DNA of 64,000 bases from Onishia taeanensis (lineage in GTDB: Bacteria > Pseudomonadota > Gammaproteobacteria > Pseudomonadales > Halomonadaceae): contig NZ_QLSX01000004.1 of the NCBI RefSeq assembly GCF_003268885.1, positions 62,001-126,000 of the forward strand, in the 5' to 3' direction. Both the position numbers and the translations under genes were made by a program. Positions 19,971 through 27,494 of the stretch are shown one piece after another; position 1 is the first letter of the stretch, and the number at the start of each line of letters is the position of its first letter. The notes under the pieces were generated by a model. The model did no database searches. It was not told where the DNA came from and worked only from the letters and a program-made list of their open reading frames with translations.

Positions 19971-20001
19971 CACCACGGGCCCGCCAAGCGGGCCCGTGGT
20001 G
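19971..20001 (+). terminator. Strong terminator after slt
   Basis: A perfect 14-bp stem (CACCACGGGCCCGC) with a 3-base loop, followed by CTTT on the plus strand and 46 bases after the slt stop. The T-tract is short but the stem is very stable. Confidence 0.75.
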
Positions 20002-20099
20002 CTTTCAGGCAGGGGCTTTTGTGACGCTGAGTTCGTTAAACGCGACTGATCTTTCCCCAAGACCCGCAACCGGGCGGCTCGGAGCCGACGCCAAGGCAT

Positions 20100-20744
20100 T
20101 CAGACAGGTCGCTGTGACAGCGCAAGCTTGAGGCCAAAGGCGACCATCACCATCCCGGTGGCGCCATCCAGAGTGCGCGACACCGCTCGGCGCGCCAGCC
20201 AGTGGCCAGCCCGGCCCAGCATCACCGCGATGCCGATCTGCCACAGATTGGCAATCAGGAAGTGCACGCCGGCCAGCCACAGCGACTTGGCCAGCGCCGG
20301 GTCGCCCGGGGCGATGAACTGGGGAAGAAAGGCCATGTAGAACACGACCGTCTTGGGGTTGAGCACATTGGAAAGAAAACCCTCGCGCAGCGGCACCCAG
20401 TGCGATACCGCCTGCCGCTCGACAGAACAGTCGGCAACCGGCAGCGGCGTGCCCCGCCGGGCACTCGCCAGGCTCTGCAGGCCAAGCCATATCAGATAGG
20501 CCGCACCGACCAGTTTTAACGCCGAAAAGGCCCAGGCCGACTGCAGCAGGATGACCGAGATGCCCAGCGCCGAGACGGTGGCATGCACGAAGAGCCCCGA
20601 ACAGATCGCCAGGCTGGTCAGCACCCCATCGCGCAGACCGCCGCGCGTGGTGTTGCGAATCACCAACAGGGTATCCACCCCGGGGCTCAGCGTCAGCAGG
20701 GTGATGGCAACGAGAAAGGGCCAGAACTGGGCATCGAAGAACAT
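20100..20744 (-). CDS. LysE/RhtB-family amino acid exporter
   Basis: A 214-residue inner-membrane protein with about six helices. The N-terminal TLSPGVDTLLVIRNTTRGGLRDG is typical of the LysE/RhtB family, as are the VGAAYLIWLGLQ helix and FLSNVLNPKTVVFYMAFLPQF. Members export amino acids such as lysine, threonine or homoserine lactones; the substrate here is unknown. AAGGAGG lies 10 bases before the ATG. Confidence 0.9.
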   Translation of the reverse strand: MFFDAQFWPFLVAITLLTLSPGVDTLLVIRNTTRGGLRDGVLTSLAICSGLFVHATVSALGISVILLQSAWAFSALKLVGAAYLIWLGLQSLASARRGTPLPVADCSVERQAVSHWVPLREGFLSNVLNPKTVVFYMAFLPQFIAPGDPALAKSLWLAGVHFLIANLWQIGIAVMLGRAGHWLARRAVSRTLDGATGMVMVAFGLKLALSQRPV

Positions 20745-20821
20745 GAGCGGCAGGCCTCCTTGCCGTGCAGAATCGCCCTTTCAGAGCGAATGGACTAAGG
20801 CCGGGCCTGCCCGGCCATGGA

Positions 20822-21244
20822 TCAGTTGAAGATGCCGCGTTTGGCATGCTTCATCGAGATCTGGTCATTGAGCGTCCAGAAGTCATAGAGCACGCCCAGC
20901 AGGAAGAACCCGCCCGTCAGCAAGTAAAGAATACCGGTCAGCCACTTACCCATATAGAAACGGTGCAGACCGAACACCCCAAGGAAGGTCAGCAGCACCC
21001 AGGCCAGTGAGTAATTGATCGGCCCGGCCTGATAGCGGAAGTCCGCGTCACGGTCCATGCCGGGAATCAGAAACAGATCGATCAGCCAGCCAATCCCCAG
21101 TAGGCCCAGGGTGAAGAACCAGATGGTGCCGGTGACCGGCTTGCCATAATAGAAGCGATGGGCGCCGAGGAAGCCGAAGATCCACAGCAGATAGCCCATC
21201 AGCTTACTGTGAGTGTCGCTGGGCGCACTGCTCATTGATGCCAT
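20822..21244 (-). CDS. Protein with two TM2 domains
   Basis: A 140-residue inner-membrane protein built from two copies of the TM2 unit. The first covers about residues 14-62 (GYLLWIFGFLGAHRFYYGK ... GWLIDLFLIP) and the second about 80-130 (WVLLTFLGVFGLHRFYMGK ... LYDFWTLNDQI). Each unit is two membrane helices joined by the G-x-H-R-F-Y-x-G-K loop. Function unknown. GAGG lies 8 bases before the chosen ATG; a second ATG three codons in is possible. Confidence 0.85.
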   Translation of the reverse strand: MASMSSAPSDTHSKLMGYLLWIFGFLGAHRFYYGKPVTGTIWFFTLGLLGIGWLIDLFLIPGMDRDADFRYQAGPINYSLAWVLLTFLGVFGLHRFYMGKWLTGILYLLTGGFFLLGVLYDFWTLNDQISMKHAKRGIFN

Positions 21245-21319
21245 ATCAGGTACCTCGTCTAGACGTGTAGCGAAGTGGAGTAGCGGAGAGCCCCGTCAGC
21301 GCTCCGCCGGTACTGAACC

Positions 21320-22159
21320 TCAGATGACGCCCAGCTCGCGCAGGCGCTCCTTCAAATAGCTGTCAGCCGTATGGCGCTCGGACAGCACTACTTCCGGCCG
21401 CGGGTGCAGAAACAACGGCAGCGACAGCCGTGAGTGGAAACGCGCCGGACCGCTGGGGTTGACCACCCGATGAGACGTCGAGGGGAAGTACCCGCCCGAG
21501 GCCTCCTGCAGCATGTCGCCGACATTAATGATCAGTTGGCCCGGATCGCAGGGCACCGCCAGCCACTCGCCCTCGCGGTTTTTGACCTCAAGTCCGGGCT
21601 CATTGGACGCCGGCAGCACGGTGATCAGATTGATGTCTTCATGGGCAGCGGCACGCACGGCACCGGGCACCTCATCGCCGGACAGCGGCGGATAGTGCAG
21701 AACCCGCAGCAGTGTCTGGCCGCTATCGGCAATCATCCGCGACAGCGGCTCCCGGTAACGCTCGGCCACCTCCGGCGGTGTTTCGGCCTCGATCCAGCCG
21801 AGCAGCGTCGCCGCCAGTGCCTCGGCGCGACGATAGTACTCCATGATGTCCTCGGCCAGCGCGTCGGGAATCCGGCCCCAAGGATAGACGTGGTAGTACT
21901 CCTTGAGATCCTTGACCGACTGGCCTTTGGCGGTCTCGGAGACCGAGGGCGGGAAGTAACCATCCTGGCGCCCAGGATCGAATTGAAACTCATGCTTGTC
22001 CTGCCCTTCGAAGAAGGCCTGCCACTGGCGATAGATGGATTCCACCAGGTCGGATGAAATCGGATGGTTGCGCAGCACGCCGAATCCCGTCTCGCGCAGC
22101 GAGGCAACGAAGCGTTGAGGGGCGTCGGCGGCAGTGAAATCGACGTTCTGGACGGCCAT
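21320..22159 (-). CDS. 2-oxoglutarate/Fe(II)-type oxygenase, isopenicillin N synthase-like
   Basis: A 279-residue non-heme iron oxygenase. The iron ligands are visible as His173-x-Asp175 (AAHEDINLIT) and His230 (STSHRVVNP), and an R-x-S motif (RFHSRLSLP) follows for binding the 2-oxoglutarate carboxylate. The N-terminal part resembles the DIOX_N domain (GFGVLRNHPI, DGYFPP). The bacterial substrate is unknown. The start at MAVQNVDF fits the family; 28 more in-frame codons upstream have no ribosome binding site. It is divergent from the cold shock gene. Confidence 0.88.
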   Translation of the reverse strand: MAVQNVDFTAADAPQRFVASLRETGFGVLRNHPISSDLVESIYRQWQAFFEGQDKHEFQFDPGRQDGYFPPSVSETAKGQSVKDLKEYYHVYPWGRIPDALAEDIMEYYRRAEALAATLLGWIEAETPPEVAERYREPLSRMIADSGQTLLRVLHYPPLSGDEVPGAVRAAAHEDINLITVLPASNEPGLEVKNREGEWLAVPCDPGQLIINVGDMLQEASGGYFPSTSHRVVNPSGPARFHSRLSLPLFLHPRPEVVLSERHTADSYLKERLRELGVI

Positions 22160-22412
22160 GATATTTCCATCTAAAGTGATTTTGCGGGCATTCAGGCATG
22201 CCACTTCGCGGGTTATATTGACCCAACTCGGCTGCCGATGCATCTATCCGCTAAGTGGGTTGGCAAGTGGCAAGATGCCTGACGTTGATTGATTCCTTTG
22301 TCATTCTCCTCTCGCTCTTCTTCTCGACATAACCCACATACAGAGGGGACTTGCGCCGGACACGGGCATGATGTCCCCAGCATGATCATTACGTAAGGTA
22401 AGGAAAACAAAG

Positions 22413-22619
22413 ATGGCAACTGGCACTGTCAAGTGGTTCAACGACACCAAGGGCTACGGCTTCATTTCTCCGGATGATGGCGGCGACGATCTCTTCGCCC
22501 ACTTCTCCGAGATCCAGGCCGAGGGCTTCAAGTCTCTACAGGACGGTCAGAAGGTCAGCTTCGACGTCACTCAGGGCAAGAAAGGCCTCCAGGCCGCCAA
22601 CATCAAGCCCGTCAGCTGA
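22413..22619 (+). CDS. Cold shock protein, CspA family
   Basis: A 68-residue single cold-shock domain that binds single-stranded RNA and DNA. RNP1 KGYGFI is at 13-18 and RNP2 LFAHF at 27-31. AAGGAAA precedes the ATG. The 250 bases between this gene and the oxygenase leave room for a long 5' leader, as cold shock mRNAs often have, but I cannot define its structure. About 160 bases of apparently untranslated sequence separate the stop codon from the terminator. Which Csp paralogue this is cannot be decided. Confidence 0.95.
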   Translation: MATGTVKWFNDTKGYGFISPDDGGDDLFAHFSEIQAEGFKSLQDGQKVSFDVTQGKKGLQAANIKPVS

Positions 22620-22781
22620 TCAGCTACGATCAGATAAAAAGGCGCGGCTGCCCCTCGCCAGTTGCTAGCGCTGCGACAGCAGGCAGCAGACAGCAGCAGA
22701 GGGTTACAGCATCGGGTGTTCACATAGACTTTTCACATAGGCTGTTCGCGAAGTGTATGCCCGAACACTCAATGGCTAAGC

Positions 22782-22808
22782 AAAGGTCCACCGAGGTGGA
22801 CCTTTTTC
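22782..22808 (+). terminator. Rho-independent terminator after the cold shock gene
   Basis: An 11-bp perfect stem (AAAGGTCCACC with GGTGGACCTTT) followed by TTC; the T-run is TTTTT. It lies 160 bases after the stop codon. Confidence 0.88.
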
Positions 22809-22893
22809 CTTAGCCGTTGCGGCACCTTTTAAACGCACGGACTGCGCCACGCGCTAGACACAGCGCTGACTCATCTACGTCCGCTGTTGACGT

Positions 22894-23520
22894 TCAGGGC
22901 TGACCAAGTTCTTTATCGGCCTCGTTCAGCATCTCGTCAGGCGTCTTGCTCTCCGCTTCCTTGAACTGCTGATCGATTTCCTGCTGGGCTTCCTCGAACC
23001 GGCGCTCGGTCTCCGCCATGAAGGCCTCGATCTCGGACTTGCTGGTCTCGCCAGGCGTCACTTCCAGGTTATCGTCGGCGCTGATCATGGCGTCGATCTC
23101 GGAGTCGCTCGGCTCGCTGGGTGTCGTTTCACCGATGGAACTGCCCACAGGCTCATTGAGCATGGACTCGTCGGTCATGGAGTCCTGACTCATCGACCCG
23201 GCACTCAGCGACGCGTTGCCGCCCATGGTGCTGTCACTGGCCGCGCCATCGCTTGCGGTCTCGGGGGCATTGGTGATCGAAGCTGCAGCGCCCTCCTCAG
23301 CACTCGGCTCTACCGTCGCCGCGCCATCAGAGTTCTCTGCTGCGGGCGCCTCTTCAGCCGCCGGAGCATTCGCCGCAGTGTCGCTTGCCGCTTGGTCACT
23401 GGTCGTCTGATCATTGGCCGCCGGATCGCCGGCTACCGGATCGTCACCATTGCCACATCCGGCCAGTCCCAGGCTCAGAACCAGAGCCAGCAGCAGGGCC
23501 CCGTATGGCGTCTTCATCAT
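22894..23520 (-). CDS. Acidic, low-complexity lipoprotein
   Basis: A 208-residue protein with a lipoprotein signal: a hydrophobic stretch from about residue 7 and the lipobox LAGC at 19-22, so Cys22 should be lipidated. The mature part is rich in Ala, Asp, Glu, Ser and Thr (residues 25-150, probably disordered). It ends in a charged helix (about 165-208) with coiled-coil character. GAGGA lies 8 bases before the chosen ATG. No family is recognised. The acidic composition fits an envelope protein of a halophile. Confidence 0.75.
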   Translation of the reverse strand: MMKTPYGALLLALVLSLGLAGCGNGDDPVAGDPAANDQTTSDQAASDTAANAPAAEEAPAAENSDGAATVEPSAEEGAAASITNAPETASDGAASDSTMGGNASLSAGSMSQDSMTDESMLNEPVGSSIGETTPSEPSDSEIDAMISADDNLEVTPGETSKSEIEAFMAETERRFEEAQQEIDQQFKEAESKTPDEMLNEADKELGQP

Positions 23521-23588
23521 CTTGAATTTCCTCGCATCGTGTGTGGTGTCATTCCAGCAAAGCGCTGACGCGCACGCAAGGCGCCGGA

Positions 23589-24026
23589 TCACTCGCCGAT
23601 ATCTTCGGCCCAGACCTCGGGGTGGCGATCAATGAAGGTATTCATCAGCTCACGGCACTGGACATCGTCGCGCACCTCAAGTTCGACGCCGGCCTGACGC
23701 AGGGTGTCTTCGGCGCCAAGAAAGGTGCGGTGCTCGCCGATCACTACCTTGGGAATGCCATACAGCAGGATGGCGCCACTACACATTGGACAGGGTGAGA
23801 GGGTGGTATAGAGTACCGAGTCACGGTACACCGATGCAGGCTGACGCCCGGCATTCTCGAGGGCATCCATCTCACCATGTAGCACCACGCTGCCGCGCTG
23901 CTGACGCTGGTTGTGACCACGCCCGATGATGCGCCCGCGATGCACCAGCACCGAGCCGATCGGCACACCGCCCTCCTCGAGGCCCAACCGCGCCTCGTCG
24001 ATCGCCGCCTGCATGAATTCATCCAT
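23589..24026 (-). CDS. Cytosine deaminase of the yeast (FCY1) type
   Basis: A 145-residue zinc deaminase of the cytidine deaminase-like fold, predicted to convert cytosine to uracil for pyrimidine salvage. Zinc ligands are His50 in HGE (proton-shuttling Glu52) and Cys79 and Cys82 in PCPMC. The whole chain matches my memory of yeast Fcy1: GRGHNQRQQRGS, LENAGR, LYTTLSPC, and above all the C-terminal WAEDIGE, whose Asp142 corresponds to the cytosine-contacting aspartate. Generic TadA or guanine deaminases differ there. The start at MDEFMQAAI fits the family. Bacterial copies are usually labelled only as nucleoside deaminases. Confidence 0.82.
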   Translation of the reverse strand: MDEFMQAAIDEARLGLEEGGVPIGSVLVHRGRIIGRGHNQRQQRGSVVLHGEMDALENAGRQPASVYRDSVLYTTLSPCPMCSGAILLYGIPKVVIGEHRTFLGAEDTLRQAGVELEVRDDVQCRELMNTFIDRHPEVWAEDIGE

Positions 24027-24066
24027 TGTCTGTCTCTCGTCGGGCTGTGGTAGACGTAAGCGTCGA

Positions 24067-24486
24067 TCAGGTCGCGAACAGCTGACCGTCGATATCGCGA
24101 AAGGCCTTGAACTCCAGCGCATTCCCGCTGGGATCATAGAAAAACATGGTGGCCTGCTCGCCGGGCTGGCCTTGGAAGCGCACATAGGGCTCGATCTCGA
24201 AACGCACCCCGGCCTCGGTCAGGCGGTCGACAAGCGCTTCCCATTCGGCCATCTCAAGCACCACACCAAAGTGCGGTACCGGTACGCCATGACCGTCCAC
24301 CGCATTATGATGGCGCTGCGGCGTCATGTCAGGGTTGAGGTGACAGACGAACTGATGGCCGAAGAGATTGAAATCGATCCAGGTATCGCTCGAGCGGCCC
24401 TCCGGGCAGCCCAGCAGATCAGCGTAGAAACCGCGCGCCTCAGCGAGATCCCGGACCTGCACGGCCAGATGGAATGGGGTCAACAT
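24067..24486 (-). CDS. VOC-family (glyoxalase/dioxygenase fold) protein
   Basis: A 139-residue protein with the paired beta-alpha-beta-beta-beta modules of the vicinal oxygen chelate superfamily. Module 1 starts [22 protein letters not shown], and module 2 includes [19 protein letters not shown] and ends [14 protein letters not shown]. Likely metal ligands are His6, the histidine of PHFG and the glutamate of LEFK. The reaction is not identifiable. AGGGAG lies upstream of the chosen ATG. A tandem 13-base repeat precedes the gene. Confidence 0.82.
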   Translation of the reverse strand: MLTPFHLAVQVRDLAEARGFYADLLGCPEGRSSDTWIDFNLFGHQFVCHLNPDMTPQRHHNAVDGHGVPVPHFGVVLEMAEWEALVDRLTEAGVRFEIEPYVRFQGQPGEQATMFFYDPSGNALEFKAFRDIDGQLFAT

Positions 24487-24515
24487 CGAACATCGCTCCC
24501 TGTTGTTATCATGAA

Positions 24516-24541
24516 TCGTTCTAATGAGTCGTTCTAATGAG
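24516..24541. repeat. Tandem duplication of a 13-base unit
   Basis: TCGTTCTAATGAG occurs twice with no gap, followed by a degenerate third copy (TCGTGATCATGA). It lies 30-55 bases upstream of the VOC gene start, in its probable promoter or leader. Confidence 0.7.
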
Positions 24542-24586
24542 TCGTGATCATGAATTATCATCGTGCGTGGTTATTACGAACCGCCA

Positions 24587-25516
24587 TCAGGGTGCCGGCG
24601 CGGCATGCTCAAGCAATCGACAGTCGTGTGGCGCCAGCAAGTCGATGGCACCTGGGGCCAGTTCCACATCCAGGTGATCCAGGCGATGCGGCTCGCCATC
24701 CAGAGTCAGTGGCAGTGGCGTATCGGCCGTTACTCGGATTTGGTCGGTCTGCCAGTACTCCACGTACTCGCCGTTTGCGGGTAGCCGCTTGAGTTCGGCG
24801 AGCATCTGGCGCATCCCCGAGAGCGAAGAAGACTGCCGAACCGCCAGCACTTCCAAAAGGCCATCATCGAGACGGGCCATCGGGCTAAGCTGCTGTCCCC
24901 CGCCGGCCTGGGCGCCATTGCCAATCGCCAGCAGAAAAAGCTCGCGGTTCCCCTCGCCCCCCGGCCACTCGAGCCGGGCCGGGCAGGCGTGGAAACGCCA
25001 GGCCTTGAGCGCTCCCATCAGCGAATAGGCACCGCCGCCGAGTAAACGCTTGAGCGTCTTGGGGGTAGAGGCCGTGATCTCGGCCCCGAAGCCTGCCGAC
25101 AGCATGTTGAGGAAATACTGATCGCCGACTCGCAGCACATCCACCGCTCGAGGAGACGCCGTGAGCGCCAGGCCCAGTGCTGCCTTGAGCTCTTCGGGGA
25201 TGCCCAGGCCGGTGGCCAGATCATTGGCCGTGCCCATCGGCAACATGCCCAAGGCAGGCCGCGCATCCCGTGACAGGCGCATCAGGCCATTGACCGCCTC
25301 GTTCACGGTGCCATCACCGCCGGCGACGATCAGCCGCGACACCCCATCCTCACCTGCTCGCTCAGCGAGCATGGCGGCATCCCCGGCTTCCCAGGTCACC
25401 TGAACCTCGAGCCGGACGCCCTGCTCGCGCACGGCTTCCACGGCCTCACGCAGGGCCGGTGATTGGGCCGATTTGCCATTGATCAGCAGGCGTAAGATTA
25501 AACGGTTAGCATTCAT
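24587..25516 (-). CDS. Lipid kinase of the YegS/DAGK family
   Basis: A 309-residue ATP-dependent lipid kinase with the diacylglycerol kinase catalytic fold. The nucleotide motif GGDGT is at 66-70 (VAGGDGTVNEAVNGL) and the second signature PMGTANDLA at 93-101. E. coli YegS phosphorylates phosphatidylglycerol in vitro; the natural substrate is unclear. The start at MNANRLILRL fits the family, but the ribosome binding site is weak. Confidence 0.88.
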   Translation of the reverse strand: MNANRLILRLLINGKSAQSPALREAVEAVREQGVRLEVQVTWEAGDAAMLAERAGEDGVSRLIVAGGDGTVNEAVNGLMRLSRDARPALGMLPMGTANDLATGLGIPEELKAALGLALTASPRAVDVLRVGDQYFLNMLSAGFGAEITASTPKTLKRLLGGGAYSLMGALKAWRFHACPARLEWPGGEGNRELFLLAIGNGAQAGGGQQLSPMARLDDGLLEVLAVRQSSSLSGMRQMLAELKRLPANGEYVEYWQTDQIRVTADTPLPLTLDGEPHRLDHLDVELAPGAIDLLAPHDCRLLEHAAPAP

Positions 25517-25669
25517 GGCGCTTATCTTACACCGTTGCACTGGGTATCGGCGACGCATGGACGATGCAAAAGGTTGGCAAAGGCTGGCCGATAGGAAACC
25601 ATTAGGCATAGACGCTACGCTCGAGCAGCGCACCCGCCCCGAACAAGGACGTACAGACGAGGAGACATC

Positions 25670-27271
25670 ATGATCGAACCGGCTTTTCTGCTGGTCGCTT
25701 TTCTAGGAGGCCTGGGCGCCCTCGCACTCAGGCTTCCACCACTGGTCGGCTTTCTGGCTGGCGGTTTCGTGCTCAACGCACTGGGTTATGAAGAGACGCC
25801 GCTACTGACCACACTGGCCAATATTGGTGTGACGCTCTTGCTGTTCACCATCGGCCTCAAGCTCGATGTGCGCACTCTGCTGCGCAAGGAGGTGTGGGCC
25901 GGGGCCTCCCTGCACCTGGTCGTTTCGACGCTGCTGCTCAGCGCAGCACTGGGACTTTTCGCACTGGCAGGCTTCAAGCTGCTCGACGGTGTACCCTGGC
26001 AAACGCTGGCCCTGCTTGGTTTCGCCCTGTCGTTCTCTAGCACCGTTTTCGTGATCAAGGTGCTGGACAAGCGCAGCGAAACACAGACCGCCTATGGCCG
26101 CCTGGCGATCGGCGTGCTGATCATGCAGGACATTTTTGCCGTGGTGTTCCTCACCGTCTCCACCGGCGAGATGCCGAGCCCCTGGGCGCTGTTGTTGCTG
26201 CTGCTGATTCCAGCGGCTCCCCTGCTGCAGCGACTGCTCGACCGCATGGGGCACGGCGAGATGCAGATGCTGTGCGGCATGCTGATGGCGCTGGTACTCG
26301 GGTACGGCCTCTTCGATGCGGTCGGTATCAAGGGCGACCTCGGTGCGCTGATCGTGGGCCTGCTGCTGGCGCCTCACCCGGCCGCCCAGAACTTGGCGCG
26401 TTCGATGTTCAACCTGAAGGAGCTGCTGCTGGTCGGCTTTTTCCTGACCATCGGCCTGACCGCCATGCCCGATGCCGAGATGCTCGGCCTGGCTTTGCTG
26501 CTGGTGGCCGCGGTGCCGCTCAAGGCGCTGCTCTATCAGGTGATCTTCATGGGCTTTCGGCTACGCCTGCGCACTTCGGTGCTGGCTTCATTGGGACTCG
26601 CCAACTACTCCGAATTCGGCCTTATCGTTGGCGCCCTGGCAGCCGGCCAGGGCTGGCTCGACGACAAGTGGCTGGTGGTGATGTCGCTGGCGGTGGCGAT
26701 CAGCTTCGTGCTTTCCTCATTGCTCAATGGCGCCAGCGAGACCCTCTATCGCCGCTTCGCCGAGCTGCTGCCGGTACGAATGACCAGGGGACCGGACGCA
26801 GTAGAGCGCTCCATCGAGGTCGGCAATGCCGAAGCGGTGGTAATGGGCATGGGACGTATCGGCCGCAGCACCTACAAGCGGCTGCAGAAGCAGTACGGCC
26901 TCAAGGTGCTGGGCATCGACAGCAACCCGCAAAGCGTCAAGCGCCTTCAGGAGCAGGGCTATAACCTGCTGGAGGGCGATGCCCTGGATTCGGACTTCTG
27001 GGACAAGCTGATGATGTCGCCGACCCTGAAGCTCGTGGTGCTGGCGATGCCGCACCATGCAGGCAACCTCTTCGCCCTCAAGCAGTTGCATGACCGAGAT
27101 GAGTTCAAGGGTCAGATCACCGCCATCGTCGAGTATCCCGACGAGATCAAGCCGATCCAGGCCTTGGGGGCGAACGCCGTTTACCACATCTACGACGAGG
27201 CCGGCCGGGCGCTGGCCGACAGCGCCGCCAAGGAGGCTGGCCTGGTCACCGATGTCGACCAGCTGGGCTGA
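25670..27271 (+). CDS. CPA2-type monovalent cation:proton antiporter with RCK domain
   Basis: A 533-residue inner-membrane protein of the KefB/YbaL type. Residues 1-370 form about twelve helices, including the NIGVTLLLFTIGLKLD segment and the LSFSSTVFVIKVLDKR region typical of the family. The cytoplasmic C-terminal third is a TrkA-N/RCK nucleotide-binding domain with GMGRIG at 393-398 and an acidic residue in LGIDSNP. It probably exchanges K+ or Na+ for protons, relevant to osmotic and pH balance in a halophile. GAGGAG precedes the ATG. It is convergent with pepN, with a shared terminator between. Confidence 0.88.
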   Translation: MIEPAFLLVAFLGGLGALALRLPPLVGFLAGGFVLNALGYEETPLLTTLANIGVTLLLFTIGLKLDVRTLLRKEVWAGASLHLVVSTLLLSAALGLFALAGFKLLDGVPWQTLALLGFALSFSSTVFVIKVLDKRSETQTAYGRLAIGVLIMQDIFAVVFLTVSTGEMPSPWALLLLLLIPAAPLLQRLLDRMGHGEMQMLCGMLMALVLGYGLFDAVGIKGDLGALIVGLLLAPHPAAQNLARSMFNLKELLLVGFFLTIGLTAMPDAEMLGLALLLVAAVPLKALLYQVIFMGFRLRLRTSVLASLGLANYSEFGLIVGALAAGQGWLDDKWLVVMSLAVAISFVLSSLLNGASETLYRRFAELLPVRMTRGPDAVERSIEVGNAEAVVMGMGRIGRSTYKRLQKQYGLKVLGIDSNPQSVKRLQEQGYNLLEGDALDSDFWDKLMMSPTLKLVVLAMPHHAGNLFALKQLHDRDEFKGQITAIVEYPDEIKPIQALGANAVYHIYDEAGRALADSAAKEAGLVTDVDQLG

Positions 27272-27353
27272 TGTTAGCGAATGCTGACGGGCCTGGCCTT
27301 CCTCGCCCCTCCCCCACTTGAATGCGCCTTTTTCTAAAAAAACGTTCTCAAAA

Positions 27354-27384
27354 AAACGGGCCGCCCCGATAGGGCGGCCCGTTT
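27354..27384. terminator. Bidirectional terminator between the antiporter gene and pepN
   Basis: A perfect 13-bp stem (AAACGGGCCGCCC) with a 5-base loop. On the minus strand it runs into TTTTTTT, a strong signal for pepN. On the plus strand the tail is GTTTCGTCTCTT, adequate for the antiporter gene. Confidence 0.88.
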
Positions 27385-27494
27385 CGTCTCTTGCCGTCAT
27401 GCTAGTCACAAGATCGACAAGTACGCTTAGACTGGCACCTGCCTAAGAGGTCACACCCTGACCGGCGACACCAAAAGCGTCACCGGTCGTGGCG

